DNA from: B4-G1 sp964393895
Lineage (GTDB): Bacteria; Chloroflexota; Anaerolineae; B4-G1
Assembly: GCA_964393895.1 (NCBI GenBank)
Contig: CAYMWP010000033.1
Coordinates: forward strand, 1 to 34,162
Length of the DNA: 34,162 nucleotides
Reading direction: 5' to 3'
Below, piece by piece: positions 18,326-27,815 of this stretch. How positions within the stretch are numbered: position 1 is the stretch's first letter; every line of letters begins with the position of its first letter. The translations under genes and the position numbers were made by a program. The notes below the pieces were generated by a model. It was not told the DNA's origin. It saw nothing but the letters and a program-made list of their open reading frames with translations, and did not search any database.

Positions 18326-19345
18326 ATGCCTACAGAACCGCCCGTCGTCCTCATCACACCTCAGGCCAAGACTGCCCTGGAAACCGAAGCGGAGCGAACC
18401 AGCGTCGGCGGAGACGTCACGGGTGGGCTTTTGTTCGGCCGCCCGGTGGACGATCTCCATCGCCTGGTGGTCAGTTCTATGCGCCCTCGCCCCGAGGTCA
18501 ACTTTGGCCGGAAGGACTTTTGCCTGAGTCAGTCGCGCTCGTCGCAGCAACTGGAGCACGCCCAAAAGCTGCACCCCGAGGCGCATTACTGCGGCGTCTG
18601 GTACGTCCACCGCACGCCAAACCAGGAGTTGACCGACCAGGAATGGGTTCAGGCCCAGGGTGTGCTGGAAGACCCCGACTATCGCTTCAAAGACCTGGTC
18701 TGCCTGGTGGTCTGCCTCTACTTTGGCGAGTTAAATGTCTATGCCTTTTCCTTCAACCTCTACCAATCGGCCCGCGGCCAGTTTCCTGCACCAACCCAGC
18801 TACAGTTGACGACGGCCTCACCCGCGACACGGGCCCAAGTCCAAACGACCCAACCGCCCAGCCCGCCGCCCCCCACTGACTGGTACAAGTCCCCCAACGT
18901 CGCCGGGCGGCTTGACCTGGAGCGCAAGTGGCTGACGCGCAAGTACCGGGTCGAATCGGCGGTGGCCCCTGGCGGGAAAGTGATATTCCGGCTGATGCCC
19001 AAGGAGGAGCACGAGGATATGGTTTTTTACATCTCCTGCGAGGCCGGCTTTCCAGACAAAGCCCCGGCCGCCTTTCTATCTATCCGCGGCGACCAATATC
19101 CATTGTTGAGCCCTGGTCTGAATGAGTGGTCGGCGGAGCAGTCGTTGATCAAGGTGGCCGATGACCTGGTCGAGTGGCAGGTCCGGCTGCTCGATCAGCA
19201 GATAGAGGCGGCCGAGGAATCACTGGCGCGGGGAGAATATCAGAGAGCATCTGATCTACTGGTGATGGTGCTCCTGATAGATCCGCGCAAGCCCCGCGCG
19301 GCCCGCCTGCTGGGACAGGTGCAAGCAATGCTGGGGAGCGAGTAG
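18326..19345 (+). CDS. degenerate JAB/MPN domain fused to an E2/RWD-like domain
   Basis: This 339-residue protein begins with an MPN/JAB-type fold (about 5-145): VTGGLLFG, a VVSSMRPRPEVNF strand, then HYCGVWYVHRTP. The JAMM zinc ligands are mostly changed: the Glu before TGG is V31, the first His is Y93, H95 is kept and the distal Asp is E106, so catalysis is doubtful. A Pro/Thr/Gln linker (about 150-185) leads to a UBC/RWD-like domain (about 190-290): LDLERKWLTRKY, VFYISCEAGFPDKAPAAF and LVEW, with no cysteine at the E2 active-site position. The end (about 290-339) looks like a TPR hairpin. It follows the sensor gene by 53 bp with its own GAGGT ribosome site. Fold calls rest on motif reading only. 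Confidence 0.68.
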   Translation: MPTEPPVVLITPQAKTALETEAERTSVGGDVTGGLLFGRPVDDLHRLVVSSMRPRPEVNFGRKDFCLSQSRSSQQLEHAQKLHPEAHYCGVWYVHRTPNQELTDQEWVQAQGVLEDPDYRFKDLVCLVVCLYFGELNVYAFSFNLYQSARGQFPAPTQLQLTTASPATRAQVQTTQPPSPPPPTDWYKSPNVAGRLDLERKWLTRKYRVESAVAPGGKVIFRLMPKEEHEDMVFYISCEAGFPDKAPAAFLSIRGDQYPLLSPGLNEWSAEQSLIKVADDLVEWQVRLLDQQIEAAEESLARGEYQRASDLLVMVLLIDPRKPRAARLLGQVQAMLGSE

Positions 19346-19405
19346 TGGAGACCTAACCCTGATGCAGTTCAGTTGGGGCTCGCGTTATCCAAGTCAACAA
19401 TTTTG

Positions 19406-19481
19406 TATCATCTCAATAAACCGGGGTAATGTAAGGCGGAATGCCATTCCGCCCTTTTCCCCCAACTTTTTGAGAAGAGAC
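19406..19481. repeat. palindromic dispersed repeat, copy 2
   Basis: This is the second copy of the repeat at 10061-10139, differing by one substitution and a 3-base loss that shorten the central hairpin. It lies in the gap after the JAB/E2-like gene. Confidence 0.8.
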
Positions 19482-19511
19482 GCAATTTTCATTATGATGT
19501 CATGGGCAAGT

Positions 19512-19571
19512 GGATTGGAGGCTTTAGCCGGATTTGGAACGTCGAAAAGCGCCGGCTGAAGCCTCGAATCC
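19512..19571. repeat. 60-bp palindromic element
   Basis: The arms GGATTGGAGGCTTTAGCCGG and CCGGCTGAAGCCTCGAATCC are inverted copies with two mismatches, separated by 20 bp. No second copy was found in the window. It sits between two other palindromic repeats. Confidence 0.7.
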
Positions 19572-19579
19572 GGTCAAAT

Positions 19580-19646
19580 GGAAATTGCTGTATCAAAAGT
19601 CGTAGCCGCGATTTCTAAATCGCGGCTACAAAACGGGAATCACTGG
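19580..19646. repeat. palindromic element of the GTAGCCGCGATTT type, copy 1
   Basis: A perfect 13-bp stem (GTAGCCGCGATTT and complement, loop CT) occupies 19602-19629. The right end AAAACGGGAATCACTGG matches the end of the larger copy at 26399-26539. The remainder of 19346-19669 shows no gene. Confidence 0.75.
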
Positions 19647-19669
19647 TAAAGGGGTTTGGGACGCTGACC

Positions 19670-22600
19670 TCACATGGAGCGAAAGCGGCGAATGACCGTG
19701 GCCTCGTTGTGCATCACCAGCCGGTCGCCTACTTCCAACTCCTCGTAGGGTTTCTCCCAGTCCTCGCGGGCGGGACGCGGGAAGATGTTGACCTCTGTTC
19801 CCACCTTGGCGTACCGCTGGTCAACGTAGGCTTGACCCACCAGGTAGCCCTCGGTGTCCATCGCGCAGGAAGTCACCTCGCCGATGACGCGCCCGTGGCT
19901 CTCGGTCGCCACGTCCCCCTGTTTGGGCACCCGCACCCCTTTCTCTGCGATGCGAAAACGAATCATCTCCATCTTGCGCTCTCGTGCGTGCTCAATGTAC
20001 GGACGCCGCCCGACGAAGAAGGATTTGCGCAGTTTGACGTAGCCGGCAAAGCCCGCGTCGTCGGGGCGCAGATCCAGCGGCCCGGCCAGTTCGTGGCCGT
20101 AGAGCGGCAGGCCGGCCTCGATGCGCAGACTGTCGCGCGCCCCCAGGCCGACGGGCCGCAGCCCAAACGGAGCGCCCACTTCCATCAACCGCTCCCACAA
20201 CGAAAGCAGCGCGTCGGGATGGACAAATAGCTCGAACGCCATCCGCTCGCCGGTGTAGCCGGTGCGGGCGACGATCAGGTCGAAGAAACCTCCCGGCGCC
20301 TGGGCGGACGGGATGCAGGCCTCCGTCACACCGGTGCGCCTCAGCCCCAGCAACCGTGCCCGAATCTCGGCGATCGGGTCGGACGCCGGCGCCGCATCGA
20401 GGAGGGCCAGTAGAATGTCGCGGGAGCGGGGCCCCTGGAGAGCGAGGTCGGCCAAGACAGCGTCGCCCAGGTTCCGCAGCTCGGCCCGGAAGCTGGAACG
20501 CGCCCAGGGTCGCCCCTCATCTATGCGCGCCTTTCCCTCGTTCACCGCCTGTAGCCAGGCCCAATCCTTCTCCTCGTTGGCGGCGTTGACGACCAGCAAG
20601 TAGCGGTAAAAGTCGAGCATATAGACCATCACATCGTCTACGACCCGCCCATCGGGGGCCAGCAGGTAAGAGTATTGTGACTCGCCAGGCCGGAGCATTT
20701 TGACCTCGTTGGTGGTAGTCAGGTTGAGAAAGTAGGCGGCGTGGGGGCCGCTGACCTCGATGATTCCCATGTGGGCGACGTCGAACAGGCCGGCCGCGCC
20801 CCGCGCGGCCCGGTGCTCGTCGCCGATGGAGGTGTACCACAGTGGCATCTCCCACCCGGCGAAGGGAGCCATCCTGGCCCCGTGTTTCACGTGCCAATCG
20901 TAGAGTGGAGTGCGACGCAGAGGCCCCTCCCCCACTTCCTGCCACTCAAAGGGCGGGAGTGGATCGGCGGCCGGGTCGGCGTAACCGGCCGCGGAGAGAC
21001 CGATGAAATAGGGCTTGTGGGAAACCGGCGGGGTGAACTCTTCGTCCAGGCTGGCCAATGCGGGGATGGCGTCGTCGGCGGGTCCCAGATCGCGCACGAC
21101 GACCGGCCCCGGCAATTTGGCCCACGGGTCGGCGTCGTCAAAACGCGCGTACCCATCGGAAAGGTGGCGCAGCCAGGCGACGACCCGGCGCACGTGTTCA
21201 GCCGGCGTGATCAAGTGGTAACGGTCGTGGCCGGAGCCAGGGCGCTGGACCAATCCAGGGCTCATCGCCTTCCCGTCCCACTCCAGCAGCGCCATCGCCC
21301 GCCACTCCCCCTGGACCAGGTCGCCGGTGTCGGTCGGCGTGACCTGTTCGACGAAGGAGGCGGCCCTGCTGCCTTGGATCTCGATCAGCCCATACCGTTC
21401 CTCCCGCTGGCGCAGCTCTGGCACCAGGCAGTGATGGGGATAGCCGCTGCAAGGAAGCTCAAAGTCAATCCCGGCTCGTCCGGCCAGGTCGGCCACCTCG
21501 ACCCGCAGACTCTCCAGCGCATCAAAGTCTATCTTGCCCCGGTAGATCGGCCCGCGCACTCCGGCGTAGGCGACCGGTTCGGTGTTCTCCATCGTGCGGG
21601 CGATGATGTCGGCTATCAGCTCCATCTCCGGCTCTCGCAGGCCGCGCTGAGTGACCCAGGGAGTGCCCAGCCGGATGCCACTGGGATAGGCGGCGGTCTC
21701 GTCACCGGGGATGGTGTTCTTGTTGACCACGATGCCCACCATGTCGAGGATGGCCGCCGTGACGCCGCCCATCAGTGGAGTGTCGTCCCGTCCGCGGACC
21801 GTCTTGCAATCCAGCAGGAGCAGATGAGTTTCTGTGCCGCCGCAGGGGACGCGCAGCCCGCGCGCGGTGAGTGCACGGGCCAGGGCGGCGGCGTTAGCCA
21901 CCGTCTGGTGCTGGAGAGCGTGGAATTGCTCCGTCTGCGCCAATTGAAAGGCGACCGCCATCGCCGCGAACTTGTTGACGTGCGGCCCGCCTTGCAGGCC
22001 GGGAAAGACGGCGTGGTCGATCCTGGGCGCCAGGGCGGGATCGGTGGTGAGGATGCAGGCCCCCCGCGGGCCACAGAGTGTCTTGTGGGTGGTGAATGTC
22101 ACCACGTCGGCGTAACCCAGCGGTGTGGGGAACGCTCCGGCGATCACCATGCCGGCCACGTGGGCGATGTCGGCCAGGAGGTAAGCGCCCACCCGGTCGG
22201 CGATCTGGCGGAACTTGGCCCAGTTGGGCAGGCGGGGATAAGAAGTGTAACCGGCGATGATCAGCTTGGGCCGATGCTCTAGCGCCAGTTCCTCGATCTC
22301 GTCATAGTCGAGCAGTTCTGTCTGCGGACTGACGTGATAGGAGACGGCGTTATAGAGCCGGCCGGACAGATTGACCGGGCTGCCGTGGGTCAGGTGGCCG
22401 CCGTGAGGCAACGCCATTCCCATGATGGTATCACCCGGTTTCAGCAGCGCCTGTTGGACGGCAATGTTGGCCGGCGCTCCGGATAGAGGTTGCACGTTGA
22501 CATAGATCCGATCGGCGGTGATGGCGGTAGTGGCAAAAACCTCTCCACAGCGACGGCGGGCCAGGGCCTCGATCACGTCGGCATACTCCACGCCCCGATA

Positions 22601-22879
22601 GTAACGCCGGTCGCCGCGACGGCGGTAGTAGGCCAGGTGATGTTCATAGTCCAGGATCTCTCCCTGAGTCAACCAGCGAGTATCCGGGTCGGGATAGCCT
22701 TCGGCGTAGATGTTCATCAGCAGAGAACCAAGCGCCTCCCGCACCGCTCGCGAGGCGCTGCTCTCCGAGGGGATCATGATCAGCTTGCGGGCCTGTCGTT
22801 CTTTCTCCAAGTCAATCAATTGAGCCACGTCCGGATCCAGCGCGTATAGATCGTCACGAAAGAGAAAGTCGTCGCTCAT
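19670..22879 (-). CDS. fused serine hydroxymethyltransferase - T-protein-like - aminomethyltransferase
   Basis: This 1,069-residue protein has an SHMT (GlyA) domain at about 15-440 with the PLP motif VTFTTHKTLCGPRGA (Schiff-base Lys266), the IPSESSASRAV start and a DIAHVAGM block. Residues about 455-635 look like a diverged T-protein-like module (LIEIQGSRAASFVEQVTP, ALLEWDGKAMSPGLV, RVVAWLRHLSDGY). Residues about 654-1069 are a full GcvT (LYDWHVKHGARMAPFAGWEM, FDVAHMGIIEVSGP, TGYTGERMAFELFV, RDSLRIEAGLPLYGHEL). Joined, they could channel 5,10-methylene-THF between glycine cleavage and serine synthesis in the cytoplasm. No gcvH or gcvP is in the window. GGGAGGT precedes the ATG, and a strong promoter lies upstream. 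Confidence 0.92.
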   Translation of the reverse strand: MSDDFLFRDDLYALDPDVAQLIDLEKERQARKLIMIPSESSASRAVREALGSLLMNIYAEGYPDPDTRWLTQGEILDYEHHLAYYRRRGDRRYYRGVEYADVIEALARRRCGEVFATTAITADRIYVNVQPLSGAPANIAVQQALLKPGDTIMGMALPHGGHLTHGSPVNLSGRLYNAVSYHVSPQTELLDYDEIEELALEHRPKLIIAGYTSYPRLPNWAKFRQIADRVGAYLLADIAHVAGMVIAGAFPTPLGYADVVTFTTHKTLCGPRGACILTTDPALAPRIDHAVFPGLQGGPHVNKFAAMAVAFQLAQTEQFHALQHQTVANAAALARALTARGLRVPCGGTETHLLLLDCKTVRGRDDTPLMGGVTAAILDMVGIVVNKNTIPGDETAAYPSGIRLGTPWVTQRGLREPEMELIADIIARTMENTEPVAYAGVRGPIYRGKIDFDALESLRVEVADLAGRAGIDFELPCSGYPHHCLVPELRQREERYGLIEIQGSRAASFVEQVTPTDTGDLVQGEWRAMALLEWDGKAMSPGLVQRPGSGHDRYHLITPAEHVRRVVAWLRHLSDGYARFDDADPWAKLPGPVVVRDLGPADDAIPALASLDEEFTPPVSHKPYFIGLSAAGYADPAADPLPPFEWQEVGEGPLRRTPLYDWHVKHGARMAPFAGWEMPLWYTSIGDEHRAARGAAGLFDVAHMGIIEVSGPHAAYFLNLTTTNEVKMLRPGESQYSYLLAPDGRVVDDVMVYMLDFYRYLLVVNAANEEKDWAWLQAVNEGKARIDEGRPWARSSFRAELRNLGDAVLADLALQGPRSRDILLALLDAAPASDPIAEIRARLLGLRRTGVTEACIPSAQAPGGFFDLIVARTGYTGERMAFELFVHPDALLSLWERLMEVGAPFGLRPVGLGARDSLRIEAGLPLYGHELAGPLDLRPDDAGFAGYVKLRKSFFVGRRPYIEHARERKMEMIRFRIAEKGVRVPKQGDVATESHGRVIGEVTSCAMDTEGYLVGQAYVDQRYAKVGTEVNIFPRPAREDWEKPYEELEVGDRLVMHNEATVIRRFRSM

Positions 22880-22948
22880 AGTAACCTCCCATAGTTCCTC
22901 TGAAGAGAAGTAGAAGGCTCGGTCGGGAGACCTTTGCCCAACGAGGGT

Positions 22949-22976
22949 ATTCTACTAACCCCTGCTCCGATGTCAA
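22949..22976 (-). promoter_or_regulatory. promoter of the glyA-gcvT fusion
   Basis: On the - strand consensus TTGACA (22971-22976), a 16-bp spacer and TAGAAT (22949-22954) lie about 70 bp before the ATG. The remaining leader of about 60 nt is too short for a tandem glycine riboswitch, and none was seen. Confidence 0.65.
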
Positions 22977-23279
22977 GTGACCGTAGGGCGGGTCTCTTGC
23001 CTATGGCTGAGAATCAGCCCGCGGTGCAGGTGTAAAAAACTCGGCACGAATTCACGGCAGTCTGTACCAAGTGCAGACTTTGGTCAGCTTCCCAAACGCC
23101 TGCGCCAGGTGATCGTGGGTCGGTTGGATACGTCCTGCGCTCCAACGGCTACGGTCATCGGCGACGACGCGCCAAGTGGCGCTGTGCCAAGCGGTGCCAG
23201 CACGACCCGGAGATACCGGCGCCCCCGTGCGACTACCTGGAGCCCTTGACCCGCTGCGCAAGTCCTGTCTTGCTGTGGC
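22977..23279. other. intergenic stretch without a recognised gene
   Basis: About 300 bp lie between the divergent promoters of the glyA-gcvT fusion and the REC-kinase. A 90-codon open frame at 22977-23249 (+) gives a low-complexity, unrecognised peptide without a ribosome site, and the long - strand frame through here is the antisense of the kinase gene. It may be decayed sequence. Confidence 0.4.
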
Positions 23280-23308
23280 TTGACATATCCTCTGAATTAC
23301 ACTACACT
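23280..23308 (+). promoter_or_regulatory. promoter of the REC-histidine kinase gene
   Basis: Consensus TTGACA (23280-23285), a 17-bp spacer and TACACT (23303-23308). The TTG of the -35 is also the first start-like codon of the open frame, which argues that translation really begins at 23373. Confidence 0.65.
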
Positions 23309-23372
23309 GTTTCCTGAGGCGAGGTGGCCTCGTGGAGGCTGCGCAAAGCAAGTTCAAGAAGGAGTGAATAGC

Positions 23373-24482
23373 GTGGAAGGAAAAACTATCTTGGCCGTGG
23401 AGGATCACGAGACTCTGCTGAAAGCTATACGGGACATCTTGGAGTCGGAAGGCTATACTGTCGTCACAGCCACTGATGGTGTAGAGGCGCTCGAATTGAT
23501 GGAAGAAACTTTCCCCGACTTGGTCGTGGCGGACATCATGATGCCCCGTATGGACGGGCACAAACTGTACAAGGCGATCCGCGCCCGGCCAGAGTGGGTG
23601 CGCATCCCCTTTATCTTTTTGACCGCCAAAGCGGAGCACGAGGACATATTGAAAGGGAAAGAGTTGGGAGCCGAGGATTACCTCACCAAGCCCTTTGACC
23701 CGCAAGAGTTGGTGGTGGCAGTCGGCGCCCGGCTGAAACGGGCCCAGGACATTTACCGTGCTTCGGAAGCAGAGTTTGACCAACTCAAGCAGCAGATCGT
23801 CACCGTTCTGGGACACGAACTGCGCACGCCTCTTACCTACGTGATGGGCTACACAGACCTGGCGCTGGAGGACGTGGCGTCTCTCTCCACCGGTGAACTC
23901 CAGAACCTCTTGTTTGGCGTCAAGCAGGGCGCCGACCGGTTGACTCGAATGGTGGAAGATTTCTTGCTCCTGATCAGGTTGGATTCCGGCCAGGCGCTGA
24001 ACGAATTCAACACGCTGGTTCACGTGCACGCTGATTGGGGGGAGGTCGTAGAGAGCGTGGCCCGCGAGTATGAAGGGCAGTCTGCGACCCACGGCGTGAC
24101 GCTGGAGGTAAAAGTGCCCTCTGATTTGCCACCGCTGCGGTTGTGTGAACATTTCTTTGCGGACGCGCTCGGCCGGTTGATAGATAACGGCATCAAGTTC
24201 TCCAGAGACAGGGGGAAATCGGTGAAGGTGGGCGTGCGGAGCCTGGGCGAGTGGGTGGAAATAACCGTTCAGGATGAGGGGGTGGGTATCTCGGCCGCAG
24301 AAATGCCCCACCTCTTTGAACGTCTCCGGCAGATCGGTCGGGAGGAGATGGAGCAACAGGGTCGGGGTCTGGGGCTGGCTATCGCCCAGGAGCTGATCCA
24401 GCTCCACGGTGGAGAGATCGTGGTGGAGAGCGAGTTCGGCGCAGGTTCCACCTTTACTATTCGGCTGCCGGCGGCTGAGTAG
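23373..24482 (+). CDS. hybrid REC - histidine kinase
   Basis: The 369-residue protein starts at a GTG (23373) placed 8 bases after AAGGAG. The N-terminal receiver domain (about 3-120) has the acceptor D54 in VVADIMMPRMDG and the KPFDP switch lysine. A short helix links it to HisKA with the phosphorylated His148 (VLGHELRTPL), then HATPase_c (about 255-369) with an N box (LIDNGIKFS), G1 (DEGVGIS) and G2 (GRGLGLAIAQELIQLHGG). With no membrane or periplasmic part it is a cytoplasmic two-component protein that probably receives its phosphate from another kinase or signals through its own H-box. No output regulator is adjacent. Confidence 0.93.
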   Translation: MEGKTILAVEDHETLLKAIRDILESEGYTVVTATDGVEALELMEETFPDLVVADIMMPRMDGHKLYKAIRARPEWVRIPFIFLTAKAEHEDILKGKELGAEDYLTKPFDPQELVVAVGARLKRAQDIYRASEAEFDQLKQQIVTVLGHELRTPLTYVMGYTDLALEDVASLSTGELQNLLFGVKQGADRLTRMVEDFLLLIRLDSGQALNEFNTLVHVHADWGEVVESVAREYEGQSATHGVTLEVKVPSDLPPLRLCEHFFADALGRLIDNGIKFSRDRGKSVKVGVRSLGEWVEITVQDEGVGISAAEMPHLFERLRQIGREEMEQQGRGLGLAIAQELIQLHGGEIVVESEFGAGSTFTIRLPAAE

Positions 24483-24586
24483 CTTGACAATGCCGCCTCT
24501 AATCCAAGGCTCTCAGCCTTCGTCCCCCAGGGTGTGTTCTCCAGGCCAAGCTCGCTCGGGAGGTCCCTGGCCTGGCTGGCCACGCT

Positions 24587-25843
<1,257 letters not shown>

Positions 25844-25951
25844 CGCGCCTCCCCCCTGTACTGTCGTCGTACGCTCGCTCGTCCCCATCTCAGTTGTACG
25901 GTAAAATGCGTTCGTCTTCACTTGCTCCAATCCGAAAGGGGGGATGTTTCT

Positions 25952-26221
25952 ATGAACGAGAGTCAGGATAACGATCTCACCCACACATTGCGCGAGCGCG
26001 GCGCTCAGTATGTCGTCGGCGCAACGGGACAGCCGGTTGCCGTCCTATTGACGCTACAGGAGTATGAGCACGACCTGGATTTGCTGGACGACGAAGCCAG
26101 CAGCCAGGATGCTGAGCTTGCAGCGCGCCTGGTTCAGGCCGCCGAACAACCCACCGGTGAAGAGCGTCAATCCTTTCGAGATTACCTGCGCCAGCGTGAA
26201 GCGACCCGTGCCAAAGTATAG
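25952..26221 (+). CDS. type II antitoxin, Phd/RelB-like
   Basis: This 89-residue acidic protein has an N-terminal segment QYVVGATGQPVAVLLTLQEYE typical of Phd/YefM-like antitoxins (a DNA-binding strand-helix that also represses the operon). The remainder is a charged helix expected to wrap the toxin. The ATG at 25952 follows GGGGGG by about 8 bases. The toxin start overlaps its end by 14 bases. A weak promoter with -10 TAAAAT near 25902 may serve the pair. Confidence 0.75.
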   Translation: MNESQDNDLTHTLRERGAQYVVGATGQPVAVLLTLQEYEHDLDLLDDEASSQDAELAARLVQAAEQPTGEERQSFRDYLRQREATRAKV

Positions 26222-26489
26222 AGTTGAACTCCTCGACCGGAAGACACACCGGCAGCTTGATCGCATCCACGAGCCAGATTTCACACGCATTTCCAGGGCA
26301 ATTTTGGAATTATTAGAGGACAACCCACGCCCACCGGGGTGCCGCAAGCTGAGCGAGTTGGAAGGATGGCGCATCCGTATCGGCGACTGGCGCGTGATCC
26401 AGCAATTCCTGTTATGGGTGAAAAGTCAGGTCGTAGCCGCGATTTCGCAATCGCGTAGGGTGGTTTACGCGGGAAGGTACACGCGATAG
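26208..26489 (+). pseudogene. RelE/ParE-type toxin, C-terminus replaced by a palindromic element
   Basis: The frame starts with GTG (26208), inside the end of the antitoxin gene. It encodes the RelE-type core YRVELLDRKTHRQLDRI, NPRPPGCRKLSELEGWRIRIGDWRVI. At codon 65, where the family normally continues with a Tyr-Glu-Ile type strand and an R-x-x-x-Y end, the sequence runs into the 141-bp repeat (26399-26539). The last residues are therefore repeat-encoded (QQFLLWVKSQVVAAISQS...). The missing 3' part is not found on the far side, where an integrase fragment begins. The toxin is probably inactive; loss of the last beta strands normally abolishes RelE activity. Confidence 0.75.
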
Positions 26490-26539
26490 CGGATTGCCTC
26501 AATCCGACGAAATCGCGGCTACAAAACGGGAATTGCTGG
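26399..26539. repeat. 141-bp palindromic element, copy 2
   Basis: The ends are CCAGCAATTCC and GGAATTGCTGG (perfect 11-bp inverted repeats). Inside lie GTAGCCGCGATTTCG and CGAAATCGCGGCTAC arms (26433-26447 and 26507-26521) and further nested inverted repeats. It shares its ends and stem with the smaller copy at 19580-19646. It lies exactly between a truncated toxin and a truncated integrase. Confidence 0.8.
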
Positions 26540-26778
26540 CGCAGGGCATAGAGGGCCTGGTTCTGAGTGGATGCCGCCACGTGATGCTCCACGGCCAGGT
26601 GGGTGAGAAAGGCCTCGATCTCGAGGTCGCCCATGTCACGCGGATGCCGTTTGTCGTGAAAGAGGATAAAGCGGGTGATCCACTCCACGTAGGCTTGTTC
26701 GGTGCGGGGGGAATAGTGCTTGACGCGTATCACGTCGCGCACCTGGTCGAGCAGCCGTTTGGGTTGGGCATTCATCAT
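26540..26778 (-). pseudogene. integron-type tyrosine recombinase, N-terminal fragment (second copy)
   Basis: Reading from ATG 26778, about 80 residues match the SAM-like core-binding domain of integron-type integrases: LLDQVRDVIRVKHYSPRTEQAY, FILFHDKRHPRDMGDLEIEAFLTHLAVEHHVAASTQNQALYAL. The match ends at the boundary of the 141-bp element, where a LFLY-type segment is expected. No catalytic domain remains. Its ATG overlaps the stop of the upstream integrase copy (ATGA), so the two copies once formed a tandem, translationally coupled pair. Confidence 0.78.
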
Positions 26779-27745
26779 TGCGCTCCGGTAGCGAGTCTAT
26801 CAAGGGGGCTGTGGATGGGCGGGCCGGGCCGGTTGAGGACACATTCGCTTCGCTCAGTGCAGGCGTGGGTGTACCGGTCGAGGGTGGTGTTCACGTCCCT
26901 GTGACCCAGCAGTTGATCTGTTTATGAATGCCGGAGGAGCGAGCGGCCTGGCGCACGGCCTTTTGGGGACCGCTCGGGCCGAGGTGGTGGCGGCGGGTGA
27001 CGCCGGAACGCGGGTCCAGCGAGCGCTTGTGAGCGGGAAAGATGTACTGCCAGCGCCATTGACGGTGCGCGCCGGGATGTTCTTTTTCGATGGCCGGGGG
27101 CAGGTAGACAGCGCCTGCGGCGGCGCCCAAGCCCTCGGAGAGGTCCAACCGGTGCAGCGCGGCGGCTCGTTCGATCTGTTCCCGGAGCGGCGCGACGAGG
27201 CTTTGGGGGAGCATGGTCACGTGGTCGGGGCGGCCTTTTTCGTCCCGGACGACGATCTGACAGAGGTCGAAATCTACGTCGCCAACGCGCAGGCGGAGAC
27301 ATTCGATCAGGCGCAGTCCGGCGCCGTAGAGCAGTTGGACGACGAGGCGATTGACGCCGGAGAGGGCGGTGATCAGTTGGCGTACTTGTTCGCGGGTCAG
27401 AACGGATGCTGGCTGATAGTCGGGGGGCTTGGGGCGCAGCATCACCACCGCGCCGGGATCTTGGTCCAGTACCTGGTGGTAGAGAAAGAGCAGGGCCGAG
27501 AGAGCTTGCTGCTGGGTAGACGCGGCGATGCGGCGGTCCACGGCCAGGTGGGTGAGGAAGGCCTCGATTTCGGCCGCTCCCATCTCGCGGGGGTGACGGA
27601 AGGAGCCTTGCTCCGTTTTGTGAAAGAGGATGAAGCGGCGCATCCAATCCACATAGGTGTGTTCGGTGTGGATGGAGTAGTGCTTCTCCCGCAGGGCGGC
27701 GCGCGCCTGGTCGAGCAGTTTGGGTTGTTCGGGTTGGGTCGTCAT
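26775..27745 (-). pseudogene. integron-type integrase with internal deletion
   Basis: The protein resembles IntI-family integrases: LLDQARAALREKHYSIHTEHTY, STQQQALSALLFLYHQVL, QLLYGAGLRLIECLRLRVGDVDFD (catalytic Arg) and a region ending WRWQYIFPAHKRSLDPRSGV that corresponds to the extra patch seen in integron integrases. After GIHKQ the frame breaks. The next expected segment, about 25 codons with the H-x-x-R box, is missing, and LLGHRDVNTTLDRYTHAC (last His and catalytic Tyr) follows in another frame, ending at 26775. The gene is therefore inactive as read. Its 5' end faces an outward promoter and a LexA-like site. Confidence 0.8.
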
Positions 27746-27749
27746 CTAT

Positions 27750-27778
27750 TTGCGTTGCGAGCAGAATCTGTGTATACT
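27750..27778 (+). promoter_or_regulatory. outward promoter beside the integrase start (Pc-like position)
   Basis: TTGCGT (27750-27755), a 17-bp spacer and TATACT (27773-27778). It begins 5 bp from the integrase ATG and points away from it toward the TA genes, the position and direction of an integron cassette promoter. Function is inferred. Confidence 0.5.
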
Positions 27779-27815
27779 ACGGACAGTCTCATTGCAGATG
27801 GAGGGAGGCGTATAT

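Noticed and set aside
20741..22282. 513-codon + strand open frame
   Set aside because: It is antisense to the glyA-gcvT fusion, has no family resemblance and owes its length to the high GC content.
22880..22990. Glycine riboswitch before glyA-gcvT
   Set aside because: Only about 60 nt lie between the promoter and the ATG, and no glycine-aptamer core was seen.
23280..23372. Upstream translation start for the REC-kinase
   Set aside because: The TTG at 23280 is the -35 box of a consensus promoter; the GTG at 23373 has a proper ribosome site.
23052..24407. 451-codon - strand open frame
   Set aside because: It is the antisense shadow of the REC-histidine kinase gene, whose motifs are unmistakable on the + strand.
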